Below, piece by piece: positions 1-5,752 of a stretch of 7,152 nt of DNA. Under the pieces are notes generated by a model. The model searched no databases, had not been told where the DNA came from, and saw only the letters and a list, made by a program, of their open reading frames with translations. Source of the DNA: Mycobacterium sp. (GTDB lineage: Bacteria > Actinomycetota > Actinomycetes > Mycobacteriales > Mycobacteriaceae); assembly GCA_023264755.1 (NCBI GenBank), contig JAHFVB010000007.1:18407-25558 (forward strand), given 5' to 3'. A program made the position numbers and the translations under genes. The stretch's first letter is position 1. Every line of letters starts with the position of its first letter.

Positions 1-1
1 C

Positions 2-1135
2 GCCCCGACGAGGAACGCCAACGGCGAGTTGATGGCCGATCCCGATCGTTTCCCGCGCGGTATGGCGCCGCTGGCACGCTACGCCCATGAGAGGGGGCTG
101 TTGTTCGGGCTGTACTCCAGCCCGTTCAACGAGACCTGCGGACAGGATGCGCGAACTGCGAGCCTGGGTCACGAGGCGGCCGACGCGGCGACGTTTGCCG
201 CGTGGGGCGTGGACTACGTGAAGTACGACTGGTGCCGCGATCAGGCCGATCACGCCGACCAGGTGAAGGTATTCAGCGACATGGGTTCCGCCCTGCGGGA
301 TACGGGTCGCCGGATCGTGTACGGCATCAATCCGAACAGTTCCAACGATCCGACCGCAGGAAGCCGCTTCGATTGGTCGGGCATCGCCGACACGGTACGC
401 ACGTCGGGCGACCTGGTGCCCGTGTGGCGCAACGTGCTGCCGCCGCAAGGTCCCGCCGACCCGTTCGCCGCCGGCATGTTCAACGGCGTGCCCGACCAGT
501 TCGCCGAGGCCGCGAAAGACGTTGGCGGACGGACCTATCAAGCCGATCCGGACATGCTGGTGGTCGGCGTCACCTGGCGCGAATTCTTCGACAATCACCG
601 CGAACTGTTGAAGCGTGCCGCGCAAACCCAATCACTGCCACCCGCACGACAGGCGATGGTGGAGCTGATGCTCGCCATGCCCACCACGACCGCGCAATGG
701 CTGGCCACGGCTCAGCCGAGCCTCACCGAAGACGAACAACGCACCCACTTCTCCTTGTGGGCAATGCTTTCCGCGCCCTTGATCGCCGGCAACGACGTGC
801 GCTCGATGTCGCCGACCACTCGATCGATCCTGACCAATCACGACGTCATCGCCATCGATCAAGACCCGTTGGCCAGCCGCCCGTACACGACGACGGATCC
901 TCGCGTCTGGGTCAAGCCGCTGGCCGATCGGTCGGTCGCCGTCGCGTTCTTCAATTCCTCGGAGACCACGGCCAACATCGACGCGTCGGTTGTCCAGTTG
1001 GGGCTGCCACCGGCCGAGTGCTATACGACCCGCAACCTCTGGACCGGGGTCACCGCTCATACTTCGGGCACCATGACCGCCAGCTCGCTTGCCCCACATG
1101 CCATCCAGCTGGAACGAGTCACCGCGGGCTGCTGA
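2..1135 (+). CDS. GH27 family alpha-galactosidase-like glycoside hydrolase (5' truncated by window)
   Basis: The reading frame is open from base 2, so the N-terminus lies outside the window. A TTG/ATG pair at 29-34 is internal: the residues before it (NGEL, then ADPDRFPRGM) match the GH27 barrel. Residues are counted from base 29. A GH27 core is visible: FPRGM then GLLFGLYSSP and a Cys (9-37); VDYVKYDWC with the predicted nucleophile Asp67 (bases 227-229); RTSGD with the predicted acid/base Asp128 (bases 410-412); ADPDML (172-177); THFSLWAMLSAPLIAGND (239-256); and an IDQDPL element before a C-terminal beta domain. Family members release terminal alpha-galactose or related sugars by a retaining mechanism. 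About 50 residues (181-230) separate the DPDML element from the SLTEDEQRTHF helix, where typical members run almost directly on. Secretion cannot be judged without the N-terminus, and the exact substrate is unknown. The next gene starts 57 bases downstream. Confidence 0.9.
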   Translation, partial: APTRNANGELMADPDRFPRGMAPLARYAHERGLLFGLYSSPFNETCGQDARTASLGHEAADAATFAAWGVDYVKYDWCRDQADHADQVKVFSDMGSALRDTGRRIVYGINPNSSNDPTAGSRFDWSGIADTVRTSGDLVPVWRNVLPPQGPADPFAAGMFNGVPDQFAEAAKDVGGRTYQADPDMLVVGVTWREFFDNHRELLKRAAQTQSLPPARQAMVELMLAMPTTTAQWLATAQPSLTEDEQRTHFSLWAMLSAPLIAGNDVRSMSPTTRSILTNHDVIAIDQDPLASRPYTTTDPRVWVKPLADRSVAVAFFNSSETTANIDASVVQLGLPPAECYTTRNLWTGVTAHTSGTMTASSLAPHAIQLERVTAGC

Positions 1136-1192
1136 CCCGAACGCGTCACCCCACCACCCACCTCACCGATACCAAGGCTGCCGAGGAAGTTC

Positions 1193-1801
1193 GTGAACCC
1201 GCTCGATCACCTTCCGGCTCTCCCCACCGGGCCACTGCTCTATCTCATCGTCATCGCCGTCGTCATCGTCTCGTCCGTCCCGATGGTGGGAATGGTCGTC
1301 GCCGCCGAGCCCATTCTCATGGCCGTGGTCGTGTTGACCGGAGCCAATCACGTCACGCTCGCGACCCTGGTGCTGTTGGCGATTGGCTCAGCCGCAGCAG
1401 GGGACGCGCTGGCCTACGGCCTGGGTCGGTGGTTCGCTCCAAAGTTGCTTCGGTTCCGCATCGTTCGCCGCTCCCGGCGACGCATCATCGGCGCACAGCA
1501 GATCGTGGCCCGCCGCGGCATGATGGGCGCGCTGGTCATTCAACGCTGGATCGTGCCGACGCGCGGATTCGTTCCACTGCTTCTCGGCGTCGCCAAACAA
1601 CCCTTCGGCGCCTTCTTGACGTGCTCCACCGTCGCCGCCGCCGTGTGGGCCGTGGTCTTCATCGGCGGGAGCTATGTGGGCGGACCGAAGCTCATCATGG
1701 CGATCGTCACCGTCATCATGGCGCTCACCGTCGCGCGTTTCGCCGGACGGCTCGTTGCTCGGGCCCTCGGGAACCGGCGTCGCGTCCGATCGCCTGAGTG
1801 A
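1193..1801 (+). CDS. DedA-family (VTT/SNARE-associated domain) integral membrane protein
   Basis: This 202-residue protein has several hydrophobic segments: about 15-33, 38-56, 58-77, a re-entrant or membrane stretch near 115-130, and 140-185. Family hallmarks are the AAAGDALAYGLGRW segment (G-D-x-x-x-Y-x-x-G-R type) and the later QRWIVPTRGFVPLLLGV segment (R-x-x-P-x-R-x-x-x-P-x-x-x-G type) followed by Phe and Trp. DedA/VTT proteins are implicated in lipid scrambling or undecaprenyl/phospholipid transport at the inner membrane. The GTG start is supported by an AGGAAG at 1184-1189, only 3 bases away, which is a tight spacing. No better start is visible, because the next Met lies inside the first membrane segment. 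The N-terminal acidic residue usual before the 'P-x-P-x-E' region is not obvious (VIVSSVPMVG), while a later Glu is present (AAEPILM). The C-terminus is Arg-rich and probably cytoplasmic. The gene could be co-transcribed with the upstream glycosidase, but nothing shows this directly. Confidence 0.82.
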   Translation: MNPLDHLPALPTGPLLYLIVIAVVIVSSVPMVGMVVAAEPILMAVVVLTGANHVTLATLVLLAIGSAAAGDALAYGLGRWFAPKLLRFRIVRRSRRRIIGAQQIVARRGMMGALVIQRWIVPTRGFVPLLLGVAKQPFGAFLTCSTVAAAVWAVVFIGGSYVGGPKLIMAIVTVIMALTVARFAGRLVARALGNRRRVRSPE

Positions 1802-1989
1802 CCACCGACTCCACATCGTCATCATTCGTTGACGACCGGCCAAGGTACGCCGCTTCCGGCACGCCGGTCCACGGCTAGCGCCGCCCGATTGAGGTGGGCC
1901 GAGAGCGCGTCCAGGTCCAGACCGGGTGTTGGGGACTCCGCCGGGCCCATGAGTCGAGTCGAGCCCGGCAGCTGAAGAACTAGAACCAC

Positions 1990-2036
1990 AAAAAAGGCGA
2001 TGGCCTGGGACAGACGCGCTGTCCCAGACCATCGCC
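1990..2036 (-). terminator. Strong intrinsic terminator downstream of the prpB-prpA unit
   Basis: Bases 1996-2013 and 2019-2036 form an 18-bp inverted repeat with a 5-base loop (2014-2018). The single imperfection (C2004 opposite A2028) becomes a G-U wobble in minus-strand RNA, so that transcript pairs along its whole length. It is followed on the minus strand by six U residues (plus-strand AAAAAA, 1990-1995). The stem begins 9 bases after the stop codon of the minus-strand gene at 2046. The U-tract is only on the minus side, which fixes the direction. A canonical hairpin plus U-tract this good is uncommon in GC-rich actinobacteria. Confidence 0.93.
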
Positions 2037-2045
2037 ACAACTGAC

Positions 2046-2333
2046 CTACCGGGGTGGGCAGGGAACCAGCGGAGGACACGGCGCCGGCGGTCCCGGCGGC
2101 CCTGGCGGGGGCGCGAGTCCTGGGCCGGGGCCACCGGGTCCGGGTCCGGGCGGGGGCATTCCGGGCCCACCGGGGCCGGGTCCGACCGGTCCACACGGCA
2201 CACCGGGCGGGCACGGAGGAGGCGGCTGAGCGCTGGCCACGGCCGCGAAGCCTGCGGACGAACCCGTCAGCGCCGCGGCGACCAGCACCGAACACACCAA
2301 GCCTCGGCGAGAGCTCTTGTTGGACAATTTCAT
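2046..2333 (-). CDS. Small secreted Pro/Gly-rich protein with two C-x-P-x-x-P-C motifs (PrpA)
   Basis: The predicted 95-residue precursor begins MKLSNKSSRR, has a hydrophobic core (about 11-30), and ends its signal peptide at A-S-A before Gln36, a type I signal peptidase site. The mature part, about 60 residues, is almost entirely Pro and Gly. Four Cys sit in two identical frames: CPPGVPC (41-47) and CPPLVPC (86-92), near each end of the mature chain. I know no family for it. The start is the second ATG of an ATG-CCA-ATG run: the AGAGGA at 2340-2345 directly abuts the first ATG (2337-2339) but lies 6 bases from the second. It follows prpB with about 80 bases between them and ends at a strong terminator, so it is probably the last gene of a two-gene transcript. 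The function is unknown. A role at the cell surface, with Cys pairs forming disulfides or binding metal, is only inference. Confidence 0.78.
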   Translation of the reverse strand: MKLSNKSSRRGLVCSVLVAAALTGSSAGFAAVASAQPPPPCPPGVPCGPVGPGPGGPGMPPPGPGPGGPGPGLAPPPGPPGPPAPCPPLVPCPPR

Positions 2334-2339
2334 TGGCAT

Positions 2340-2345
2340 TCCTCT
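2340..2345 (-). promoter_or_regulatory. Ribosome binding site that decides the prpA start
   Basis: On the minus strand AGAGGA touches the first ATG with no spacer and lies 6 bases before the second in-frame ATG (2331-2333). The second Met is therefore the likely start, giving a signal peptide that opens MKLSNKSSRR. Confidence 0.65.
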
Positions 2346-2413
2346 AGTTGATTCTGTGAGCAGCGGTCGGCATCGGCGACTACCACTTCGACGTCGACCG
2401 ACGGTTTACCGGA

Positions 2414-2611
2414 CTAGTGCGGAGGTGGGGGTGGGGGCGGTGGCGGCGGCGGGCACGGTTGATTCGGCACGCAGTTACCCGGAGGAGGCGGTGGCGGAGG
2501 GGCCGCACCGGCAACGCCGGCTGCGAGGAATGAGCCAGAGGTAAGCAGACCCGCGCACACCACCGAGGCAGCGAGCCTACGGCGCAGTGCCGACCGCGAT
2601 GGCATTGGCAT
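2414..2611 (-). CDS. Very small secreted polyproline protein with one C-x-P-x-x-P-C motif (PrpB)
   Basis: This is a 65-residue precursor. Residues 1-36 look like a Sec signal peptide: basic SRSALRRR, then a hydrophobic stretch, ending A-G-A before an Ala-Pro. The mature product is only about 29 residues: a run of Pro, then GNCVPNQPC with Cys47 and Cys53 in the same C-x-P-x-x-P-C frame as its two paralogue-like neighbours, then a Pro run ending in His. The ATG at 2609-2611 is preferred because GAAAGGG (2617-2623, minus strand) is 5 bases away; the second ATG at 2603-2605 would be 11 away. It lies upstream of prpA on the same strand and is divergent from the response regulator gene. The phased repeats at 2709-2752 lie about 100 bases ahead of it. 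No known family is recognised. The compositional bias alone could be misleading, but the signal peptide, RBS and shared Cys frame support a real gene. Confidence 0.7.
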   Translation of the reverse strand: MPMPSRSALRRRLAASVVCAGLLTSGSFLAAGVAGAAPPPPPPPGNCVPNQPCPPPPPPPPPPPH

Positions 2612-2708
2612 GAATTCCCTTTCAGTAGAGGCGATGTCGAACGCCGTGAAATGTGGACGCTCTCTACGTTGTCACAGGATCTGCCGCGACGCGCCCGAAA
2701 AACCGCCG

Positions 2709-2752
2709 AATCGGCTATGTGTCTCGTAGCAATGATTTGTGGTTTGACTGTG
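2709..2752 (-). promoter_or_regulatory. Helically phased regulator half-sites upstream of prpB
   Basis: Reading the minus strand in 11-base steps from 2752 gives CACAG (2752-2748), CACAA (2741-2737), GCTAC (2730-2726, degenerate) and CATAG (2719-2715). Three of four registers match the [C/G]-A-[T/C]-A-G core found ahead of the response regulator. The last box extends to CATAGCC, identical to the box in the same position ahead of prpC. It is probably a binding array for the adjacent OmpR-family regulator. Confidence 0.5.
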
Positions 2753-2879
2753 GGTCGAGAAAATTGCCCGAGTACGCGAAAATTGTTATCGCACAGTGAC
2801 TTCAGCGACACTCATCCGCGTCCTGCGGCGGGTCTCCAGCTCGGACCGCAAACGTGCGTTGGCCCACATCCGCCATGGA

Positions 2880-2939
2880 CATAGCTTGCACATAGACATT
2901 TCACAGAAGATCGATAGACATTGCCTACAGAATTGATAA
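2880..2939 (+). promoter_or_regulatory. Array of 11-bp phased half-sites at the response regulator promoter
   Basis: Exact 11-base steps give CATAG (2880), CATAG (2891), CACAG (2902), GATAG (2913), CCTAC (2924, degenerate) and GATAA (2935). The 9-mer ATAGACATT is repeated perfectly at 2892-2900 and 2914-2922, 22 bases apart. Four consecutive registers match, and a fifth abuts the GTG start. One-turn spacing of direct half-sites is the classic arrangement for OmpR/PhoB-type dimers, so autoregulation is likely. An array running right up to the start codon suggests a very short or absent leader, or that binding blocks initiation. Confidence 0.65.
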
Positions 2940-3698
2940 GTGCAGAACAGCTTTGACATCGCTCACCGATCACCTGCTCTGGCCAACGCCGACCGCATAA
3001 ACCACCCAGACGGTACCCCCATCGAGGTGCTCGTGGTCGATGACGAAGCAGCGCTGAGCGAGCTGATCTCCATGGTGCTGCGCTACGAAGGCTGGAGTGT
3101 CTCCACCGTCGGCGACGGCGCCGCCGCCATCCGCCACGCCTCGGTGATGTGTCCCGACGTCGTCGTCCTCGACATCATGTTGCCCGACATGAGCGGACTG
3201 GACGTACTCCAGGAACTGCACCGAATACGACCGGAGCTGCCGGTGCTCCTGCTGACGGCCAAGGACACCGTGGAGGACAAGATCGCCGGGCTGGCCGCGG
3301 GTGGAGACGACTACGTCACCAAGCCGTTCAGCGTCGAGGAGATGACGCTTCGGCTGCGCGCCCTGGTCAAGCGTTCGGGCCGCGGCGTAGTCGGCGGTAC
3401 CACTCAACTGGTGGTCGGCGATCTCGTCATGGACGAGGACAGTCGCGAGGTGACCCGAGGCGGAGTGGAAGTGCATCTCACCGCCACCGAGTTCGCCGTC
3501 CTGCGCTTCCTCATGCTCAACGCCCGCCGCGTGCTCACCAAGGCGCAGATCCTGCAGTACGTATGGGACTACGACTTCGAAGGTCGCTCCAACGTCGTCG
3601 AGCTCTATATCTCCTACCTACGCAAGAAGATCGACGCCAACCGTCCGCCGATGATCCACACCGTCCGCGCCGTCGGATATGTCATCAAACCGCAGTAG
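2940..3698 (+). CDS. OmpR/PhoB-family response regulator (TrcR/TcrX-like)
   Basis: This 252-residue protein has an N-terminal receiver domain (about 28-142) and a C-terminal winged-helix DNA-binding domain (about 155-250). The receiver shows the acidic pair Asp34-Asp35 in LVVDDE, phospho-acceptor Asp78 in VVVLDIMLPD, Thr106 in LLLTAKD and Lys128 in DDYVTKPF. The effector domain shows LTATEFAVLRFLM, the recognition-helix region NVVELYISYLRKKID, and the terminal RAVGYV hairpin. A 28-residue extension precedes the receiver core. The GTG at 2940 is the earliest possible start, since the codon before it is a TAA in frame; no good Shine-Dalgarno is seen, so the message may be leaderless. A GTG at 3027 would give a minimal receiver start but also lacks an RBS. 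The kinase gene overlaps its 3' end by 20 bases. It is presumably phosphorylated by that kinase and binds the phased arrays around it (inference). Confidence 0.95.
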   Translation: MQNSFDIAHRSPALANADRINHPDGTPIEVLVVDDEAALSELISMVLRYEGWSVSTVGDGAAAIRHASVMCPDVVVLDIMLPDMSGLDVLQELHRIRPELPVLLLTAKDTVEDKIAGLAAGGDDYVTKPFSVEEMTLRLRALVKRSGRGVVGGTTQLVVGDLVMDEDSREVTRGGVEVHLTATEFAVLRFLMLNARRVLTKAQILQYVWDYDFEGRSNVVELYISYLRKKIDANRPPMIHTVRAVGYVIKPQ

Positions 3699-5211
3699 TC
3701 GGGCCGGATCGGAGCGCGCCATCCGGCTGCTGAGACCGCGCACGTGGTCGTTGCGCATACGGCTGGTTGGTGCCCTCACGGCGCTCGGGATCGGGTTGTG
3801 CGTCGCCGTCGGCGCGGGCACGCTGCTGGCCTTGCGGACCTACCTCATCGATCAGCTCGACGCACAGGTAGCCGACGCTCAGTCGCGGTCCGAGACCTTC
3901 TTCGAGATGGGCCCTCCACCATTCGTACGGTTCGAGGGACCCGGTCCGATCTTCCTCGACGGACCGGGGCAGTCAGCGGGCACAGTCGGTGCCGTGAGGT
4001 CGGGAACCACGGTCACCGAAGCCGCCGCCATCAGAGCCAGCGGCGACCGTCAGGCACTGACGCCGGCCGCGAAGGCCCAGCTGGCCGACGTGCCGACGGG
4101 GCGCACCTTGAGCATCAACCTCGATGGCGTCGGGGACTATCGAATGACGGCCAAGACGGTCAACAAGGGCGTAGTGATCATGTCCGGGCTGCCCCTGTCC
4201 GGCGTCGAGGCGACGTTGAGCTCGGTGGCGTGGATCATCGCGGGCTTCTCGCTGTTGGCGCTGCTTGGCACCGTCGCCGCGGGGATGGTGATCATTCGTC
4301 GCGAACTGGTTCCGCTGTCGCGCATGGCCCGGGCCGCACAGGGCGTGGCGAGCCTTCCGCTGGACCGAGGTGAGGTCCGGCTGCCCACCCCCATCGAGCC
4401 CGTGGACCAGGCCACCAGGCATACCGAAGTGGGACAACTCGGCACGGCGTTCAACATGATGGTCGACCGCGTCGCCGAGGGGCTGGCCGCCCGACACACC
4501 AGCGAAACGCGAGTTCGTCAGTTCGTCGCCGACGCGAGTCACGAACTGCGCACCCCGCTGGCGTCGATCCGTGGCTACACCGAGTTCGCCCAGCGCCTGG
4601 TCGAAGACGACCATGGCCAACGCGACAACCGCGAGGACCTCGCCCGCGCGTTGAGTCGGGTTCGCGCCGAATCCCGTCGGATGAGCCATCTCGTCGAGGA
4701 CATGCTGCTACTCGCCAGACTCGATGAAGGTCGGCCACTCGAGTGCGAGCCCGTCGACCTGTCGGAATTGATCATCGATGCGGTCAGCGACGCGCACATC
4801 GCAGGGCCGGATCACCGCTGGGCACTGGACATTCCGAGCGAGCCCGTCTGCATCACCGGCGACCGGTCGCGGATTCAACAAGTGGTGGCGAACCTACTGT
4901 CCAATGCCCGGGTGCACACGCCGCCGGGGACCAGGATCGTCACCGCGTTGGCCTCCGACGCCGACCGTTCCGTCACGATGACGGTCGTCGACGACGGACC
5001 GGGGATTCCGGCCAGACTCTTGCCGGACGTCTTCGAGCGGTTTGCGAGAGGCGACGACTCCCGATCGCGAGCCTCCGGTAGCACCGGCCTGGGCCTGGCC
5101 ATCACCCGGGCCGTCGTCAAGGCCCACCACGGGACCATCGACGTCGACAGCGGTCCCAGCGGAACCGCATTCACCATCACGCTGCCCACGTCGACCGCGC
5201 CCACCACCTGA
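3679..5211 (+). CDS. Membrane sensor histidine kinase (HAMP-HisKA-HATPase; TrcS/TcrY-like)
   Basis: This 510-residue protein has the following order: cytoplasmic basic N-terminus (1-27), TM1 (about 28-52), extracytoplasmic sensor (about 53-181), TM2 (about 182-206), HAMP linker (about 207-275), HisKA dimerisation domain with phospho-acceptor His288 in FVADASHELRTPL, and a HATPase_c domain. The latter shows the N box NLLSNARVHT (405-414), G1 box DDGPGIP (438-444), F box FERFARGD (452-459) and G2 box GSTGLGLAI (467-475). All catalytic motifs are intact. The ATG at 3679 lies inside the regulator gene (20-base overlap), which implies translational coupling and equal supply. The sensor holds a Pro/Gly/Phe segment (MGPPPFVRFEGPGPIFLDGP, 77-96) before a GPGQ-x-x-GTVGAV stretch. 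The latter occurs in related mycobacterial kinases, as far as I recall. Segments of this composition resemble the exported proline-rich proteins nearby. The signal is unknown. Confidence 0.96.
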   Translation: MSSNRSSRAGSERAIRLLRPRTWSLRIRLVGALTALGIGLCVAVGAGTLLALRTYLIDQLDAQVADAQSRSETFFEMGPPPFVRFEGPGPIFLDGPGQSAGTVGAVRSGTTVTEAAAIRASGDRQALTPAAKAQLADVPTGRTLSINLDGVGDYRMTAKTVNKGVVIMSGLPLSGVEATLSSVAWIIAGFSLLALLGTVAAGMVIIRRELVPLSRMARAAQGVASLPLDRGEVRLPTPIEPVDQATRHTEVGQLGTAFNMMVDRVAEGLAARHTSETRVRQFVADASHELRTPLASIRGYTEFAQRLVEDDHGQRDNREDLARALSRVRAESRRMSHLVEDMLLLARLDEGRPLECEPVDLSELIIDAVSDAHIAGPDHRWALDIPSEPVCITGDRSRIQQVVANLLSNARVHTPPGTRIVTALASDADRSVTMTVVDDGPGIPARLLPDVFERFARGDDSRSRASGSTGLGLAITRAVVKAHHGTIDVDSGPSGTAFTITLPTSTAPTT

Positions 5212-5243
5212 GGCAAGGGCCACGCGGAAAGCACGTAGAAACG

Positions 5244-5280
5244 ACACTGACTCGCCGCGATATCCGCGGCGAGTCAGTGT
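5244..5280. terminator. Perfect hairpin between convergent kinase and prpC genes
   Basis: Bases 5244-5259 and 5265-5280 are a perfect 16-bp inverted repeat with a 5-base loop (5260-5264). It starts 33 bases after the kinase stop codon and 32 bases after the prpC stop on the other strand. Only short T runs follow (GTTT on the plus side, GTTTC on the minus side). It is likely a bidirectional terminator of moderate strength that insulates the convergent transcripts. Confidence 0.82.
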
Positions 5281-5311
5281 GTTTACTCAGAACGTCAGTG
5301 CGTCGGCTACC

Positions 5312-5692
5312 TCAGAACGGTGGCGGACCGCATGGCGTGAACGGGAGGCACGGCGGAGGCGGCGGTCCACCGAACGGCGGAGGCGGCGGTCCACCGAACC
5401 CGGGTCCACCAAACGGTGGCGGCGGAGGCGGCGGCCCACCAAAGCCCGGTCCACCAAAGCCCGGTCCACCCGGCCCATCGAAACCCGGTCCCCCGGGTCC
5501 ACCGAACGGTGGCGGCGGCGGTCCGCCGGGTCCACCCGGTCCCCCGGGCCCACACGGCGCCCCTGGCGGGCACGGTGGCGGCGGAAACGCACTAGCAACA
5601 CCTTGACTGAACGGCCCGGCGAGCGCGATCCCTGCGGAAAGCAGTGCAACTGCGGCCAACTTCTTCCGTGGTCCAACGGTGGGTGAACCCAT
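5312..5692 (-). CDS. Secreted Pro/Gly/Phe-rich repeat protein with terminal C-x-P-x-x-P-C motifs (PrpC)
   Basis: This is a 126-residue precursor. Residues 1-35 form a Sec signal peptide (basic GPRKK, hydrophobic LAAVALLSAGIALAG, then cleavage after A-S-A). The mature chain starts FPPPPCPPGAPCGP; Cys41 and Cys47 stand at exactly the same residue numbers as in PrpA. The body is low complexity: GGP steps, PGFGG repeats and FGGPPPPP repeats. The C-terminus is CLPFTPC (115-121) then GPPPF. An upstream ATG at 5737 would add 15 residues but has no RBS and sits just 22 bases past a regulatory box. The chosen ATG (5690-5692) has AAAGGGGG 4 bases upstream. It is convergent with the kinase gene and shares the promoter pattern of the regulator gene. 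No known family is recognised. It resembles neither PE_PGRS nor PPE proteins, since a signal peptide is present and the PE/PPE motifs are absent. Its function is unknown and probably extracytoplasmic. Confidence 0.8.
   Translation of the reverse strand: MGSPTVGPRKKLAAVALLSAGIALAGPFSQGVASAFPPPPCPPGAPCGPGGPGGPGGPPPPPFGGPGGPGFDGPGGPGFGGPGFGGPPPPPPPFGGPGFGGPPPPPFGGPPPPPCLPFTPCGPPPF
5352..5399 (-). repeat. Perfect 24-bp tandem duplication inside prpC
   Basis: The unit 5352-5375 is repeated exactly at 5376-5399. On the coding (minus) strand it specifies one FGGPPPPP octapeptide per copy. The length is a multiple of three, so gain or loss keeps the frame. Confidence 0.9.
5436..5465 (-). repeat. Perfect 15-bp tandem duplication inside prpC (PGFGG unit)
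   Basis: Bases 5436-5450 and 5451-5465 are identical and encode the PGFGG pentapeptide twice on the minus strand. Together with the 24-bp repeat this shows in-frame expansion of the mature region. Confidence 0.88.
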
Positions 5693-5696
5693 AAAT

Positions 5697-5704
5697 CCCC
5701 CTTT
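5697..5704 (-). promoter_or_regulatory. Ribosome binding site that decides the prpC start
   Basis: On the minus strand AAAGGGGG lies 4 bases before the ATG at 5690-5692. The alternative upstream ATG (5735-5737) has no purine-rich element at a usable distance. Confidence 0.75.
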
Positions 5705-5752
5705 GTGTGGTGAACGAGTCGTGTTTGAACGCGTCATCTCGGATTGTTGACA

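Larger units (their letters stand above)
2612..2939. other. Divergent intergenic region between prpB and the response regulator
   Basis: No credible gene is seen in these 328 bases; the short open frames lack a recognisable product. The region is less GC-rich than its neighbours, as expected for promoters. It holds two separate sets of 11-bp phased pentamers: one on the minus strand (2709-2752) reading toward prpB, and one on the plus strand (2880-2939) reading toward the regulator. A TCACAG hexamer occurs at 2672-2677 and again at 2901-2906. I could not assign -35/-10 boxes with confidence. Confidence 0.7.

Noticed and set aside
202..1797. Very long plus-strand open frame (531 codons) across the glycosidase and DedA genes
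   Set aside because: It is Arg/His-rich with no domain and is out of frame with two genes whose family motifs are clear. It is a shadow frame typical of high GC.
1834..1869. Hairpin downstream of the DedA gene as a terminator
   Set aside because: Only a 7-bp outer stem with a long loop and no T-tract; too weak to call.
1388..2295. Minus-strand open frames opposite DedA and overlapping prpA
   Set aside because: They lack recognisable domains and an RBS, and they run through the strong terminator at 1990-2036. PrpA in another frame has a signal peptide and RBS.
2793..2809. CAG repeats at 2794 and 2803 as further regulator sites
   Set aside because: They are 9 bases apart, out of the 11-bp phase, and the flanks do not match the core.
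5352..5465. CRISPR array
   Set aside because: The repeats are adjacent, in-frame coding duplications without spacers.
2046..5692. PE_PGRS or PPE proteins
   Set aside because: The Gly/Pro richness is similar, but the proteins are far too small, begin with Sec signal peptides and lack the N-terminal PE or PPE domain motifs.
5312..5692. Collagen-like protein
   Set aside because: GGP steps give short runs with a three-residue period, but no sustained Gly-x-y register is kept and the body is broken by polyproline runs.
5693..5737. Upstream ATG of prpC adding 15 residues
   Set aside because: It has no RBS and sits just 22 bases from a predicted regulator box, and it would bury the signal peptide behind a polar N-terminal extension. 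The ATG at 5690-5692 has a strong RBS.
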